Source: Sulfurimonas sp.
GTDB lineage: Bacteria > Campylobacterota > Campylobacteria > Campylobacterales > Sulfurimonadaceae
Direction: 5' to 3'
Assembly (NCBI RefSeq): GCF_026196735.1
Contig: NZ_JAPHUF010000012.1
Coordinates: forward strand, 434,001-498,000
DNA: 64,000 nt
Positions 45,401 through 53,501 of the stretch are shown here, one piece after another. A program made the translations under genes and the position numbers. The notes under the pieces are model-generated. The model did not search any database. It had not been told where the DNA came from and was given only the letters and a program-made list of their open reading frames with translations. Each line of letters starts with the position of its first letter. Position 1 is the stretch's first letter.

Positions 45401-45406
45401 TATAAT
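45401..45406 (+). promoter_or_regulatory. -10 box (TATAAT) of the rppH-lysC-hobA-holB-folP run
   Basis: TATAAT followed by CCCCC, 28 bases before the rppH ATG. The long AT-rich stretch upstream fits the periodic A/T pattern of Campylobacterota promoters that lack a -35 box. Confidence 0.5.
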
Positions 45407-45434
45407 CCCCCAACTATATAATGAAGTGAAACTG

Positions 45435-45905
45435 ATGAGCGAAAAAGATTTGTACCGTCCTAATGTTGCGATGATAATTGTTTCAAATAATTATCCACAA
45501 AAAAAAGAGATTTTTTTGGCGCACAGGAATGACTTAGCCGATGTTTGGCAGTTTCCTCAGGGTGGTATAGATGACGGTGAAGAAGTTCATGAAGCACTTT
45601 TTCGTGAACTTGAAGAAGAGATAGGCACGGATGAAGTAGAAGTCGTTGCTGAGTATCCGGAGTGGATAACTTACGATTTTCCTCACAAAATTGCTAAAAC
45701 AATGAAGCCGTTTATAGGACAACAGCAGAGATATTTTTTAGTTAAGTTAAAAAAAAGTGCAAAGATAAATATTGAGACAGAATATCCGGAGTTTAGTGAT
45801 TATAAATTTGTCAGTGTTGATGAAGTTTTAACTCTAAGTGCGAGTTTCAAAAAAGAAGTGTATAAGAGTGTTATAAAATATTTTAAAGATGAGGGACTAT
45901 TGTAG
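45435..45905 (+). CDS. rppH: RNA pyrophosphohydrolase (Nudix)
   Basis: The start is placed at ATG 45435 (MSEKDLYRPNVAMII), because the upstream in-frame codons carry no family sequence and include the promoter. The 156-residue product has a perfect Nudix box beginning GGIDDGEEVHEALF and ending RELEEEIG. FPHKIAKTMKPFIGQQQRYF is typical of RppH. It removes pyrophosphate from mRNA 5' ends to start decay. First gene of a five-gene run; lysC begins directly after its stop. Confidence 0.93.
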   Translation: MSEKDLYRPNVAMIIVSNNYPQKKEIFLAHRNDLADVWQFPQGGIDDGEEVHEALFRELEEEIGTDEVEVVAEYPEWITYDFPHKIAKTMKPFIGQQQRYFLVKLKKSAKINIETEYPEFSDYKFVSVDEVLTLSASFKKEVYKSVIKYFKDEGLL

Positions 45906-47117
45906 ATGTTAATAGTGCAAAAATTTGGCGGGACAAGTGTTGGTGATTTGGACCGCATTCAGAATGTTGCAAACCGCGTAAGTGCGACAAGAAAAGCTGG
46001 TAATGATGTGGTAGTAGTTGTTTCTGCCATGAGCGGAGAGACAAATAAACTGGTTGGTTATGCTGAACACTTCTCTAAAAATGCAAGCAGGGCTGAGATG
46101 GATATGCTTCTTAGTTCGGGAGAGAGAGTAACTGCCTCACTTCTTTCGATAGCACTTAATGAGATGGGTTTCCCTGCTATTGCGATGACGGGTAGAAAAG
46201 CCGGCATAGTTACTGACAGTGTTCATACAAAGGCTCGTATAGAAGGCATAAACCCTGAGGTTATGAACAATGCAATAAAAGAGGGCAAGATTATTGTAGT
46301 GGCCGGTTTTCAAGGTGTAAATGAAAAAGGTGATGTTACAACTCTCGGTCGCGGAGGAAGTGACTTGTCTGCTGTAGCAATTGCAGGAGCGATAGAAGCA
46401 GACCTTTGCGAGATATATACAGATGTTAGTGGAATTTTTACAACTGATCCTCGTATTGAACCAAAAGCTAAAAAACTTGACTATATCTCTTATGATGAGA
46501 TGTTAGAGCTTTCTTCATTGGGTGCGAAAGTTCTTCAAAACCGCTCGGTAGAATTGGCAAAAAAATTAAATGTAAATCTAGTAACAAGAACAAGCTTTTC
46601 AGATGAAGAGGGAACATTAATAACGAAGGAAGAAAACATCATGGAAAAACCACTAGTAAGCGGAATAGCATTAGACAAAAATCAGGCTCGTATCTCTTTA
46701 ATGGGTGTCTATGACAGACCCGGAATAGCATCCGAGATTTTTACAAAACTTTCAGACAATGATGTTAATGTAGATATGATTATTCAAAATAAATCTCATG
46801 ACGGCACTACAAACATTGACTTTACAGTGCCTGTAGGTGACTTGAATGATGCAAAATCAGTTGTGGACACTTTTGTAAGCAGCGGAGATATTAAGGCTGA
46901 TTCTTATAATGAAAATATTTGTAAGGTGTCAGTGGTTGGTGTCGGAATGAAATCTCATACCGGTGTTGCGGCAAAGGCATTCTCAGCAATGGCTAGCGAA
47001 AATATCAATATAAATATGATTTCAACTTCAGAGATTAAAGTATCAATGGTGATTGATATAAAATATGCAGAATTAGCAGTAAGAAGTCTTCATAACGCAT
47101 ATGAGTTAGACAAGTAA
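45906..47117 (+). CDS. lysC: Aspartate kinase
   Basis: A 403-residue enzyme. KFGGTSVGDLDRI opens the kinase domain, followed by GRGGSDLSAVAIA and EIYTDVSGIFTTDPR. Two ACT domains make up about 250-403 and would bind lysine or threonine. An internal in-frame ATG at 46641 has GAAGGAAG upstream, so a separate 158-residue beta subunit may be made, as in alpha2beta2 aspartokinases. It phosphorylates aspartate for lysine, methionine, threonine and diaminopimelate. The rppH-lysC-hobA order is lineage-typical. Confidence 0.96.
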   Translation: MLIVQKFGGTSVGDLDRIQNVANRVSATRKAGNDVVVVVSAMSGETNKLVGYAEHFSKNASRAEMDMLLSSGERVTASLLSIALNEMGFPAIAMTGRKAGIVTDSVHTKARIEGINPEVMNNAIKEGKIIVVAGFQGVNEKGDVTTLGRGGSDLSAVAIAGAIEADLCEIYTDVSGIFTTDPRIEPKAKKLDYISYDEMLELSSLGAKVLQNRSVELAKKLNVNLVTRTSFSDEEGTLITKEENIMEKPLVSGIALDKNQARISLMGVYDRPGIASEIFTKLSDNDVNVDMIIQNKSHDGTTNIDFTVPVGDLNDAKSVVDTFVSSGDIKADSYNENICKVSVVGVGMKSHTGVAAKAFSAMASENININMISTSEIKVSMVIDIKYAELAVRSLHNAYELDK

Positions 47118-47124
47118 TCGATTT

Positions 47125-47682
47125 ATGGATGAAATACAAAATTTTGCACAGTGGAGCCTAGATGCCATCAGAGAAGAGGGTGGCAGTTTTAGTTGGCTAG
47201 AAGAGCAAAGATTTGATTGGACAACTACAACTTCACAGGCTCTAGAGCAGATTTTAAACGGTAAAACGATTATTTTAATTACAGACAAAAAAAGAAAATG
47301 GTTAGAAAAGTACATACTTTCTAATCTAAACAGCGAGAAACTTGAACGCCCTTTACTCCCAATCATAAGTATAGATTGTATGTACCAACACTATGACGGT
47401 GTAACCGGCGGAGAGATGATTGATGTTGTCGAAGATATGATTTCATTGTCACATAAAGAAAATTGTTTTTTTTGGTATATCGGTAAGGGCGATGACAAAA
47501 GAGCAGATATAGCAAAAAGAAAAGATACAAGTTATTTTTGGATATTTGATGAAGACTATTTAAACGCATTCAATTTAAAATCCTATGACAAATCATTAGA
47601 TATAAAACTGCTTCAGCTTTATCGTCTTTTTGACGCATCTTTAAATGCCGCAATGTTTGGAGAGGTAGATGTTAATTCATGA
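47125..47682 (+). CDS. hobA: HobA, DnaA-binding replication initiation regulator
   Basis: A 185-residue protein with a SIS-like fold outline. Length, start (MDEIQNFAQWSLDAIREEG) and context fit HobA of Helicobacter, which tetramerises and promotes assembly of DnaA on oriC. I recognise WTTTTSQALEQILNGK and FWYIGKGDDKRADIAKR as family-like. It lies between lysC and holB, the same order as in H. pylori. HobA is restricted to Campylobacterota, so it is a strong taxonomic marker. The 3' end overlaps holB by 14 bases. Confidence 0.85.
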   Translation: MDEIQNFAQWSLDAIREEGGSFSWLEEQRFDWTTTTSQALEQILNGKTIILITDKKRKWLEKYILSNLNSEKLERPLLPIISIDCMYQHYDGVTGGEMIDVVEDMISLSHKENCFFWYIGKGDDKRADIAKRKDTSYFWIFDEDYLNAFNLKSYDKSLDIKLLQLYRLFDASLNAAMFGEVDVNS

Positions 47683-48298
47683 TTCAAGAAAGAGTCATAT
47701 TTTAATCTCTACAGAGATTGAATCAGAATTTGAGAGATTACTTGATGAGCTAAAGCCAAACCGTGTTGTAGGATTTATAGAAGAAGATTTTAAAATTGAG
47801 CATGCAAAAGCTGTAGTGGCAGAGTCTTATATAAGCGAATCTCAAACAAAGTACATAGTTATCGGCTCTTCTAGCTTTACCAATGTAGCGCAAAATTCAC
47901 TTTTAAAAGTTTTAGAAGAACCTCCGCAAAATATAGAATTTATAATTATCTCACCTACAAAATCAAATCTTCTTCCTACTGTTCGTTCTCGTTTGCCTAT
48001 TGTAAAAGGTGAGGTTACACACGCAATACAAAAAGTTGAATTAAACCTAGCTAGGATTGATTATGCTGAAGTGTTCGCCTTTTTAAAAGCAAATGCCAGA
48101 ATCAAAAAATCTGAAGCAAAAGAGCTTGTTGAAGCACTTTATCATAGAGCCACTGTAGTAGATATGCTCATTCTTTCTGATGAACAACTAGATAATTTTG
48201 ATAAGGCATACAGACTTATAGAACTAAATTCAAGACCTCAGAGTGTATTGGCCATGATACTTATGAGTTTTGTTGGAGACAAAAATGCAGGTAATTAA
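47669..48298 (+). CDS. holB: DNA polymerase III delta-prime subunit
   Basis: A 209-residue, short-type HolB as found in Campylobacterota, compared with about 330 in E. coli. YIVIGSSSFTNVAQNSLLKVLEEPPQNIEFIII is the conserved AAA-like block (sensor region); VRSRLPIV follows. The Walker A and zinc-binding parts of longer homologues are missing, which is normal for this subunit in the group. It is part of the clamp loader. Overlaps hobA at the start and folP at the end. Confidence 0.88.
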   Translation: MLIHDSRKSHILISTEIESEFERLLDELKPNRVVGFIEEDFKIEHAKAVVAESYISESQTKYIVIGSSSFTNVAQNSLLKVLEEPPQNIEFIIISPTKSNLLPTVRSRLPIVKGEVTHAIQKVELNLARIDYAEVFAFLKANARIKKSEAKELVEALYHRATVVDMLILSDEQLDNFDKAYRLIELNSRPQSVLAMILMSFVGDKNAGN

Positions 48299-49427
48299 AC
48301 TATCTAACTCTATTGATGCAAAAAAGTATTTAAAAGAGCTTGGCGTTGATGACGGCGGGATTAAAATACTTTCTTTAAAAGCTTATACACATATTGTTTA
48401 TATAAAAGATTTACATGTAGGCGGGGCAAATATTTTAAAACAAGATGCCTTAAGTATAGGTGCAGACTTGGCTGTGCCTCGCGGAACTGTTATAGCAAAA
48501 ACTCCACATGTGGACTGTATCTTAATAGCTACAACTTCACAGTTGCAAAAACTCAGCAAAAAAGAGTTGGCTCAGCCATTTGGATTAAAAGAGCTGGCAA
48601 CAAAGCTTCAAGATATGCTCCGTGTCAAAAAGCCTTCACATGTAGAAATAATGGGTGTGATAAATGCCAACAATGACAGCTTCTTTAGTGGTTCAAGGTT
48701 TAATGACAAAGATGCAATAAATAAAATCCAGCAGATGATAGAAGATGGTGCAGATATCATAGATATAGGCGGTGTCTCATCAGCCCCTAACTCTGTACAT
48801 GTAGATAAAAATGAAGAGCTTGAAAGATTAAGACCAATACTTGAAGTAATTAAAAAAGAAAAACTATATAAAAAAGTGAAGTTTAGTATTGATAGTTACC
48901 AGCCAAATGTAATAGAGTCTGCACTCAAGAGCGGTTTTGAAGTTGTCAATGATATAACAGGTTTACAAAATGATGAAGTAAGTAAACTCTGCGCCAGCAA
49001 TGGGGCAAGAGCTGTAATTATGCATATGCAGGGAACTCCACAGACAATGCAGGATAACCCAGAATATGAAAATGTTTTAAGTGATATTTACTCATTTTTC
49101 GAGAGTAGAATCGCAAAGGCAGAATTACTTGGTGTAAAAGATATAGTTCTTGATGTGGGCATTGGTTTTGGAAAAACACTAGAGCACAATCTTTTACTTA
49201 TCAAAAATCTAGAGCACTTTTTAACTCTTGGTAAGCCGCTGCTTATAGGCGCTTCTAGAAAATCAATGATAGACAAGATTTCATCTTCACCCGCAGATGA
49301 AAGACTAGCAGGAAGCTTAGCTCTGCATTTAGAAGCAGCAAACAATGGAGCTTCAATACTTAGAGTTCATGATGTAAAAGAGCATGTTCAGGCTTTAAAA
49401 ATTAAAAAAGCTTTGGATAAAATTTAA
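48285..49427 (+). CDS. folP: Dihydropteroate synthase
   Basis: The start is placed at ATG 48285 because TTGGAGAC lies seven bases upstream; an in-frame TTG at 48270 is in the ribosome-site region. The 380-residue product has an extra N-terminal domain of about 115 residues, a feature of the Helicobacter/Campylobacter enzyme. The TIM barrel then carries IMGVINANNDSFF, DIIDIGGVSSAP, VVNDITGLQ, LDVGIGFGKTLEHN and GASRKSMID. It condenses pABA with the pterin diphosphate. Overlaps holB by 14 bases. Confidence 0.93.
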   Translation: MQVIKLSNSIDAKKYLKELGVDDGGIKILSLKAYTHIVYIKDLHVGGANILKQDALSIGADLAVPRGTVIAKTPHVDCILIATTSQLQKLSKKELAQPFGLKELATKLQDMLRVKKPSHVEIMGVINANNDSFFSGSRFNDKDAINKIQQMIEDGADIIDIGGVSSAPNSVHVDKNEELERLRPILEVIKKEKLYKKVKFSIDSYQPNVIESALKSGFEVVNDITGLQNDEVSKLCASNGARAVIMHMQGTPQTMQDNPEYENVLSDIYSFFESRIAKAELLGVKDIVLDVGIGFGKTLEHNLLLIKNLEHFLTLGKPLLIGASRKSMIDKISSSPADERLAGSLALHLEAANNGASILRVHDVKEHVQALKIKKALDKI

Positions 49428-49438
49428 TAAGGTGTATT

Positions 49439-50773
49439 ATGAAATTTCCAACAATAGGTGAAATAGCAACAACATCAGTAGTATCAATAGATGTTAAAAG
49501 CTCAATCACAGATGCAATAGATATGATGCTTGAACATAACCACAGAAATATAATAGTTATAGATGAGGGTGAATTTCGTATTTTAACAATTGTTGATGTC
49601 TTAAATATTCAAACTAAAAAGATAGACTTAAGCACTCAACTAAAAGATTTAAAACTGCCTGCAGTTCCCGCAATATACAAGCATAAAAATGTTTTAGATA
49701 CTTTGGAATACTTAAGTGATAATGTAGATTATTTATGTGTTATTAATGATGATGACTCACTTTACGGATTTATTACTCATACTGATATTACCAGCAATAT
49801 TGACCCTGATACTTTGATGAATAATTTTCGTCTCCAAGATTTTTTAAAACTCGGTAAAAGGATGAAGTGGGTAAGTAAAGATGAAAAGACATCTGACTTG
49901 ATAAATGAAATGGTTCATAACTCATATGACAATGTTATAATTGTTGAAGATTCAAAGCCTGTAGGTATTTTTACTACAAAAGATGTAATGAAGCTAATCA
50001 AAAATAATAAAGAGTTAGACTTGCCCATCAGCAAATACATGTCAACACCTGTAGATACCATAACCAGAGGTGCCTCTGTAAAGGAAGCCTTATCTTTTGT
50101 AAATGAAAAACATTACAAAAGGGCTGTTGTTGTAGATGAAGATGGCAATTTGTCTGGGATAATCGCACAAAAAGAACTTATCTCTTTAACCTATTCAGGG
50201 TGGGCAGAAATCATGAAAGAGTACCATGAGGAACTTAATGAAATCAATGCAAAGCTTGAGAATAAAAACAAAGAATACGAGACTAGAGCTTCTACGGACG
50301 CTCTAACAGGGCTATATAACAGATTTAAGTTTTCAGAACTTTATAATTCATCTTACACATCTATGGTTCAAAGACATAATGACATGTCATTGATTATATT
50401 GGATATAGACCACTTTAAAAATGTTAATGACACATATGGACATAATGTCGGAGATAATGTACTTATACAAGTTTCGCAAACACTATTAAAAACTTTAAGA
50501 AATATAGATATAGTGTGTAGATGGGGAGGTGAGGAGTTTATTATACTGCTTCCAACCGCAAACTTAGGCCAAGCAACTCTATTGGCAGAGAAATTGAGAA
50601 CTTACATAGAAAAATTAGAAATAGATGTGGTTAAAAAGATAACTTCTAGTTTTGGAGTCTCACAAGTATATGAGGGCGATGATATGAAAACAGTCATCAA
50701 TAGAGCAGACAAAGCACTCTATTTAGCTAAGAATTCAGGGAGAAATTGCGTTAAAACCGAGAAAGATTTGTAA
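49439..50773 (+). CDS. CBS-domain GGDEF diguanylate cyclase
   Basis: A 444-residue soluble protein. Two CBS pairs fill residues about 1-255 and would bind adenine nucleotides. A short linker coiled coil (about 258-282) leads to a GGDEF domain with GGEEF at 363-367. Its RxxD inhibitory site is RNID at 354-357. It should synthesise c-di-GMP in response to ATP/AMP or S-adenosyl ligands; the ligand is an inference from the CBS class. It lies 11 bases after folP and is possibly co-transcribed. A hairpin closes the region before dnaK. Confidence 0.88.
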   Translation: MKFPTIGEIATTSVVSIDVKSSITDAIDMMLEHNHRNIIVIDEGEFRILTIVDVLNIQTKKIDLSTQLKDLKLPAVPAIYKHKNVLDTLEYLSDNVDYLCVINDDDSLYGFITHTDITSNIDPDTLMNNFRLQDFLKLGKRMKWVSKDEKTSDLINEMVHNSYDNVIIVEDSKPVGIFTTKDVMKLIKNNKELDLPISKYMSTPVDTITRGASVKEALSFVNEKHYKRAVVVDEDGNLSGIIAQKELISLTYSGWAEIMKEYHEELNEINAKLENKNKEYETRASTDALTGLYNRFKFSELYNSSYTSMVQRHNDMSLIILDIDHFKNVNDTYGHNVGDNVLIQVSQTLLKTLRNIDIVCRWGGEEFIILLPTANLGQATLLAEKLRTYIEKLEIDVVKKITSSFGVSQVYEGDDMKTVINRADKALYLAKNSGRNCVKTEKDL

Positions 50774-50802
50774 AGTCTACCCTCCAACTGAGGTGTAGAC
50801 TT
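50773..50802. terminator. Bidirectional hairpin between the CBS-GGDEF gene and dnaK
   Basis: AAGTCTAC/GTAGACTT (eight pairs) continues into CCTC/GAGG (four pairs) with one bulged T and a CAACT loop, starting at the stop codon. It sits between convergent genes. Its 5' arm shares GTCTACCCTCC with the hairpin at 63552-63597. Confidence 0.65.
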
Positions 50803-50819
50803 ATAGGATAGAGTAAGTT

Positions 50820-52706
50820 TTACTCTATCTCAGCGTCGATAACATCGTCATCAACTTTTTTCTTCTTTTGGTCAGCTTCACCAGCTTCGCCGCCTTCTTC
50901 TTTTTTGTACATTTGCTCAGCCATTTTATGAGAAGCTTCTGTTAATGCTTTTACTTTTTCTTCAATTTGCTCTTTAGTTGCAGACTCATCTTTTAGAGTG
51001 TCTTTAAGCTCAGTGATTGCAGTTTCAATTTTTGCTTTTTCTTCTGCTTCGATTTTATCACCAACTTCAGTTAATGATTTTTCACTTTGAGCGATTAGAG
51101 CGTCAGCTTGGTTTCTTAAATCAACCATTGCTTTTCTCTCTTCGTCTTCAGCTTTATGTGCTTCAGCATCTTGAACCATTTTGTTAATCTCTTCTTCACT
51201 TAACCCTGATGAACCGGAAATTGTGATTGATTGAGATTTGCCAGTACCTTTATCAGTTGAGCTAACAGTTAAAATACCATTTGCATCGATATCAAAAGTT
51301 ACTTCAATTTGAGGTACACCTCTTGGAGCAGCTGGAATATCGCCAAGTTCAAATAGACCTAAAGATTTATTGTCTTTTGCAAATTCTCTCTCACCTTGAA
51401 CAACTGAGATTGAAACAGCCGGTTGGTTGTCCTCTGCAGTTGAGAAAATTTGAGATTTTTTAACAGGTATAGTAGTACCTTTTTCAATAATCTTAGTCGC
51501 AACACCGCCTAGAGTCTCAATACCAAGAGATAATGGAGTAACATCTAAAAGAAGAACATCTTTTACATCTCCTCTTAGTACACCACCTTGAATAGCAGCA
51601 CCGGCAGCAACAACTTCATCAGGGTTAACACCTTTATGTAAAGTTTTACCGTCGAAGTATTTAGATACCGCATCTTGAGCAGCTGGAACACGAGTAGAAC
51701 CACCAACCATGATAATCTCTTTGATTTCATTAGCATCTAAGTCAGCTTCTTTCATTGCTACTTTGATATGATCAATCGTCTCATCAATTAACTTAGAAAT
51801 CATACCCTCAAATTTAGCACGAGTAAGTTTTACAACTAAATGTTGTGGTCCAGCTTCTGTCATAGTGATAAACGGTAAGTTAATCTCAGTTTCAGTAGAT
51901 GAACTTAACTCTTTTTTAGCATTTTCAGCTGCATCTTTTAGTCTTTGAAGAGCCATTTTGTCATTTTTAAGATCAATACCATGAGAGTTTTTAAACTCAG
52001 CATTTAAGAAATCGACAATTTTGTTGTCAAAATCATCACCACCCAAGAATGCATTACCGTCAGTTGAAAGAACTTCAAAAGTACCGTCAGAAATCTCTAA
52101 AACAGTAACATCAAATGTTCCACCACCAAGGTCATATACTAGTACATTCTCTTCAGCTTTGCTATCTAGTCCGTAAGCAAGTGCAGAAGCAGTTGGCTCA
52201 TTGATAATTCTTAAAACATTAAGACCGGCAATTGTACCTGCATCTTTTGTTGCTTTTCTTTGTGCATCATTGAAGTAAGCCGGAACGGTAATAACTGCAT
52301 CAGTTACAGTTGAACCTAAATAGCTCTCAGCATCTTCTTTTAGTTTTGTAAGAATCTTAGCTGAAATCTCTTGAGGCGTGTAAATCTTACCTGCAACATC
52401 AACAGCAGCCGAACCATCTTTATCTACGATGTTATATGTAACTTTATCGTGTGCAGCCTTAGCATTTTCCTCATTCATCATAAGACCCATAATTCTCTTG
52501 ATAGAAGAGATTGTTTTTTCAGGGTTTGTGATTGCTTGACGCTTTGCCGGGTCACCAACTAAAACATCACCTTTATCTGTAAAAGCTACAACTGAAGGAG
52601 TTGTGTTTTTACCCTCTGCATTTGGGATGATTTTCGCTTCACCACCTTCGTAAACTGCTACACATGAATTTGTTGTTCCTAAATCTATACCTATTACTTT
52701 ACTCAT
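50820..52706 (-). CDS. dnaK: Molecular chaperone DnaK (Hsp70)
   Basis: A 628-residue Hsp70. [30 protein letters not shown], and [12 protein letters not shown] are the nucleotide-binding motifs; [16 protein letters not shown] marks the linker-substrate boundary. The C-terminus ends [10 protein letters not shown]. It folds and protects proteins with DnaJ and GrpE. AAGGA precedes the ATG and grpE is 49 bases upstream on the same strand. No dnaJ or hrcA is adjacent. Confidence 0.98.
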   Translation of the reverse strand: MSKVIGIDLGTTNSCVAVYEGGEAKIIPNAEGKNTTPSVVAFTDKGDVLVGDPAKRQAITNPEKTISSIKRIMGLMMNEENAKAAHDKVTYNIVDKDGSAAVDVAGKIYTPQEISAKILTKLKEDAESYLGSTVTDAVITVPAYFNDAQRKATKDAGTIAGLNVLRIINEPTASALAYGLDSKAEENVLVYDLGGGTFDVTVLEISDGTFEVLSTDGNAFLGGDDFDNKIVDFLNAEFKNSHGIDLKNDKMALQRLKDAAENAKKELSSSTETEINLPFITMTEAGPQHLVVKLTRAKFEGMISKLIDETIDHIKVAMKEADLDANEIKEIIMVGGSTRVPAAQDAVSKYFDGKTLHKGVNPDEVVAAGAAIQGGVLRGDVKDVLLLDVTPLSLGIETLGGVATKIIEKGTTIPVKKSQIFSTAEDNQPAVSISVVQGEREFAKDNKSLGLFELGDIPAAPRGVPQIEVTFDIDANGILTVSSTDKGTGKSQSITISGSSGLSEEEINKMVQDAEAHKAEDEERKAMVDLRNQADALIAQSEKSLTEVGDKIEAEEKAKIETAITELKDTLKDESATKEQIEEKVKALTEASHKMAEQMYKKEEGGEAGEADQKKKKVDDDVIDAEIE

Positions 52707-52755
52707 TATTTTATTCCTTATTTTTATTATTTAATATTTGTTTGTTCTGTACGAA

Positions 52756-53319
52756 TTACTTCGCTACTATAACCATTGCTTCACGCAAAGGTCTGTTCTT
52801 GTATCTGTATCCCGTTTGAAATGTCTGTACTATCTGACCACTTTCAACATCTTCACTCTCAACACTTTGAACAGCATTGTGAATATTTGGGTCAAACGGC
52901 TCATCGTGAGCAACCATCGTTACACCATGTTTCTCTAGCGATGTTGTAAATTGCTTAAGAGTTAACTCAATTCCTTCATTTAGCTTGTTTAAATGCTCTT
53001 GCGGATCAGCTACTGTCGCAGTAGAAGTAAGTGCCATTTGAAGCGCATCCATAACAGGAATCATATCTTTTGCAAATTTCTCATTTGAGTATTCAACTGC
53101 TGTGTATTTTTCGCGTTCAAGTCTTTTTTTGATATTATCAAAATCAGCATGTACACGAGCATACTTCTCTTTTAACTCTGTTAATTCATTTTGAAGTAAG
53201 TCAAGCTCGTTTTCCACAGCCTCTGAATCAGCCTCAGCTTCTTCATCACTTATTTCTACTTTTTCCTCTTCATTTTCTAGAGGTTTGTTTTGTAATTCTT
53301 CATCATTTTGATTTGACAT
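52756..53319 (-). CDS. grpE: Nucleotide exchange factor GrpE
   Basis: A 187-residue protein with an acidic N-terminal coiled coil, LKEKYARVHADFDNIKKRLE, and the C-terminal signature HNAVQSVES, TFQTGYRYKNRPLREAMVIV. It exchanges nucleotide on DnaK. Transcribed from a consensus sigma-70 promoter. hrcA, which usually precedes grpE in this lineage, is missing upstream; the next gene is on the other strand. Confidence 0.96.
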   Translation of the reverse strand: MSNQNDEELQNKPLENEEEKVEISDEEAEADSEAVENELDLLQNELTELKEKYARVHADFDNIKKRLEREKYTAVEYSNEKFAKDMIPVMDALQMALTSTATVADPQEHLNKLNEGIELTLKQFTTSLEKHGVTMVAHDEPFDPNIHNAVQSVESEDVESGQIVQTFQTGYRYKNRPLREAMVIVAK

Positions 53320-53357
53320 AATAATTAAATTAACTCCTTTTTTTAAAAGATATCAGT

Positions 53358-53386
53358 ATTATACACATTGAGTGTAACAATGTCAA
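53358..53386 (-). promoter_or_regulatory. Consensus sigma-70 promoter of grpE-dnaK with a dyad in its spacer
   Basis: On the minus strand TTGACA (53386-53381) and TATAAT (53363-53358) are separated by exactly 17 bases. Inside the spacer are inverted repeats TACAC-N5-GTGTA (53362-53376) and ACATTG-N7-CAATGT (53365-53383). It is not the CIRCE sequence bound by HrcA, but it is placed where a repressor would occlude RNA polymerase. Confidence 0.75.
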
Positions 53387-53501
53387 GCTTTAGTTGAGTA
53401 ATTTTAGTAAAAAGAGTTGAGTCTTTATATATCAAGTTTGAAATTTGGCAAAAAAAAGCAAATTATAGTATCATATCAGTATATATGTATTTGGAGATTT
53501 T

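Noticed and set aside
53320-53501. CIRCE element (HrcA site) upstream of grpE
   Set aside because: The expected TTAGCACTC-N9-GAGTGCTAA is not present; only the shorter, different dyad is seen.
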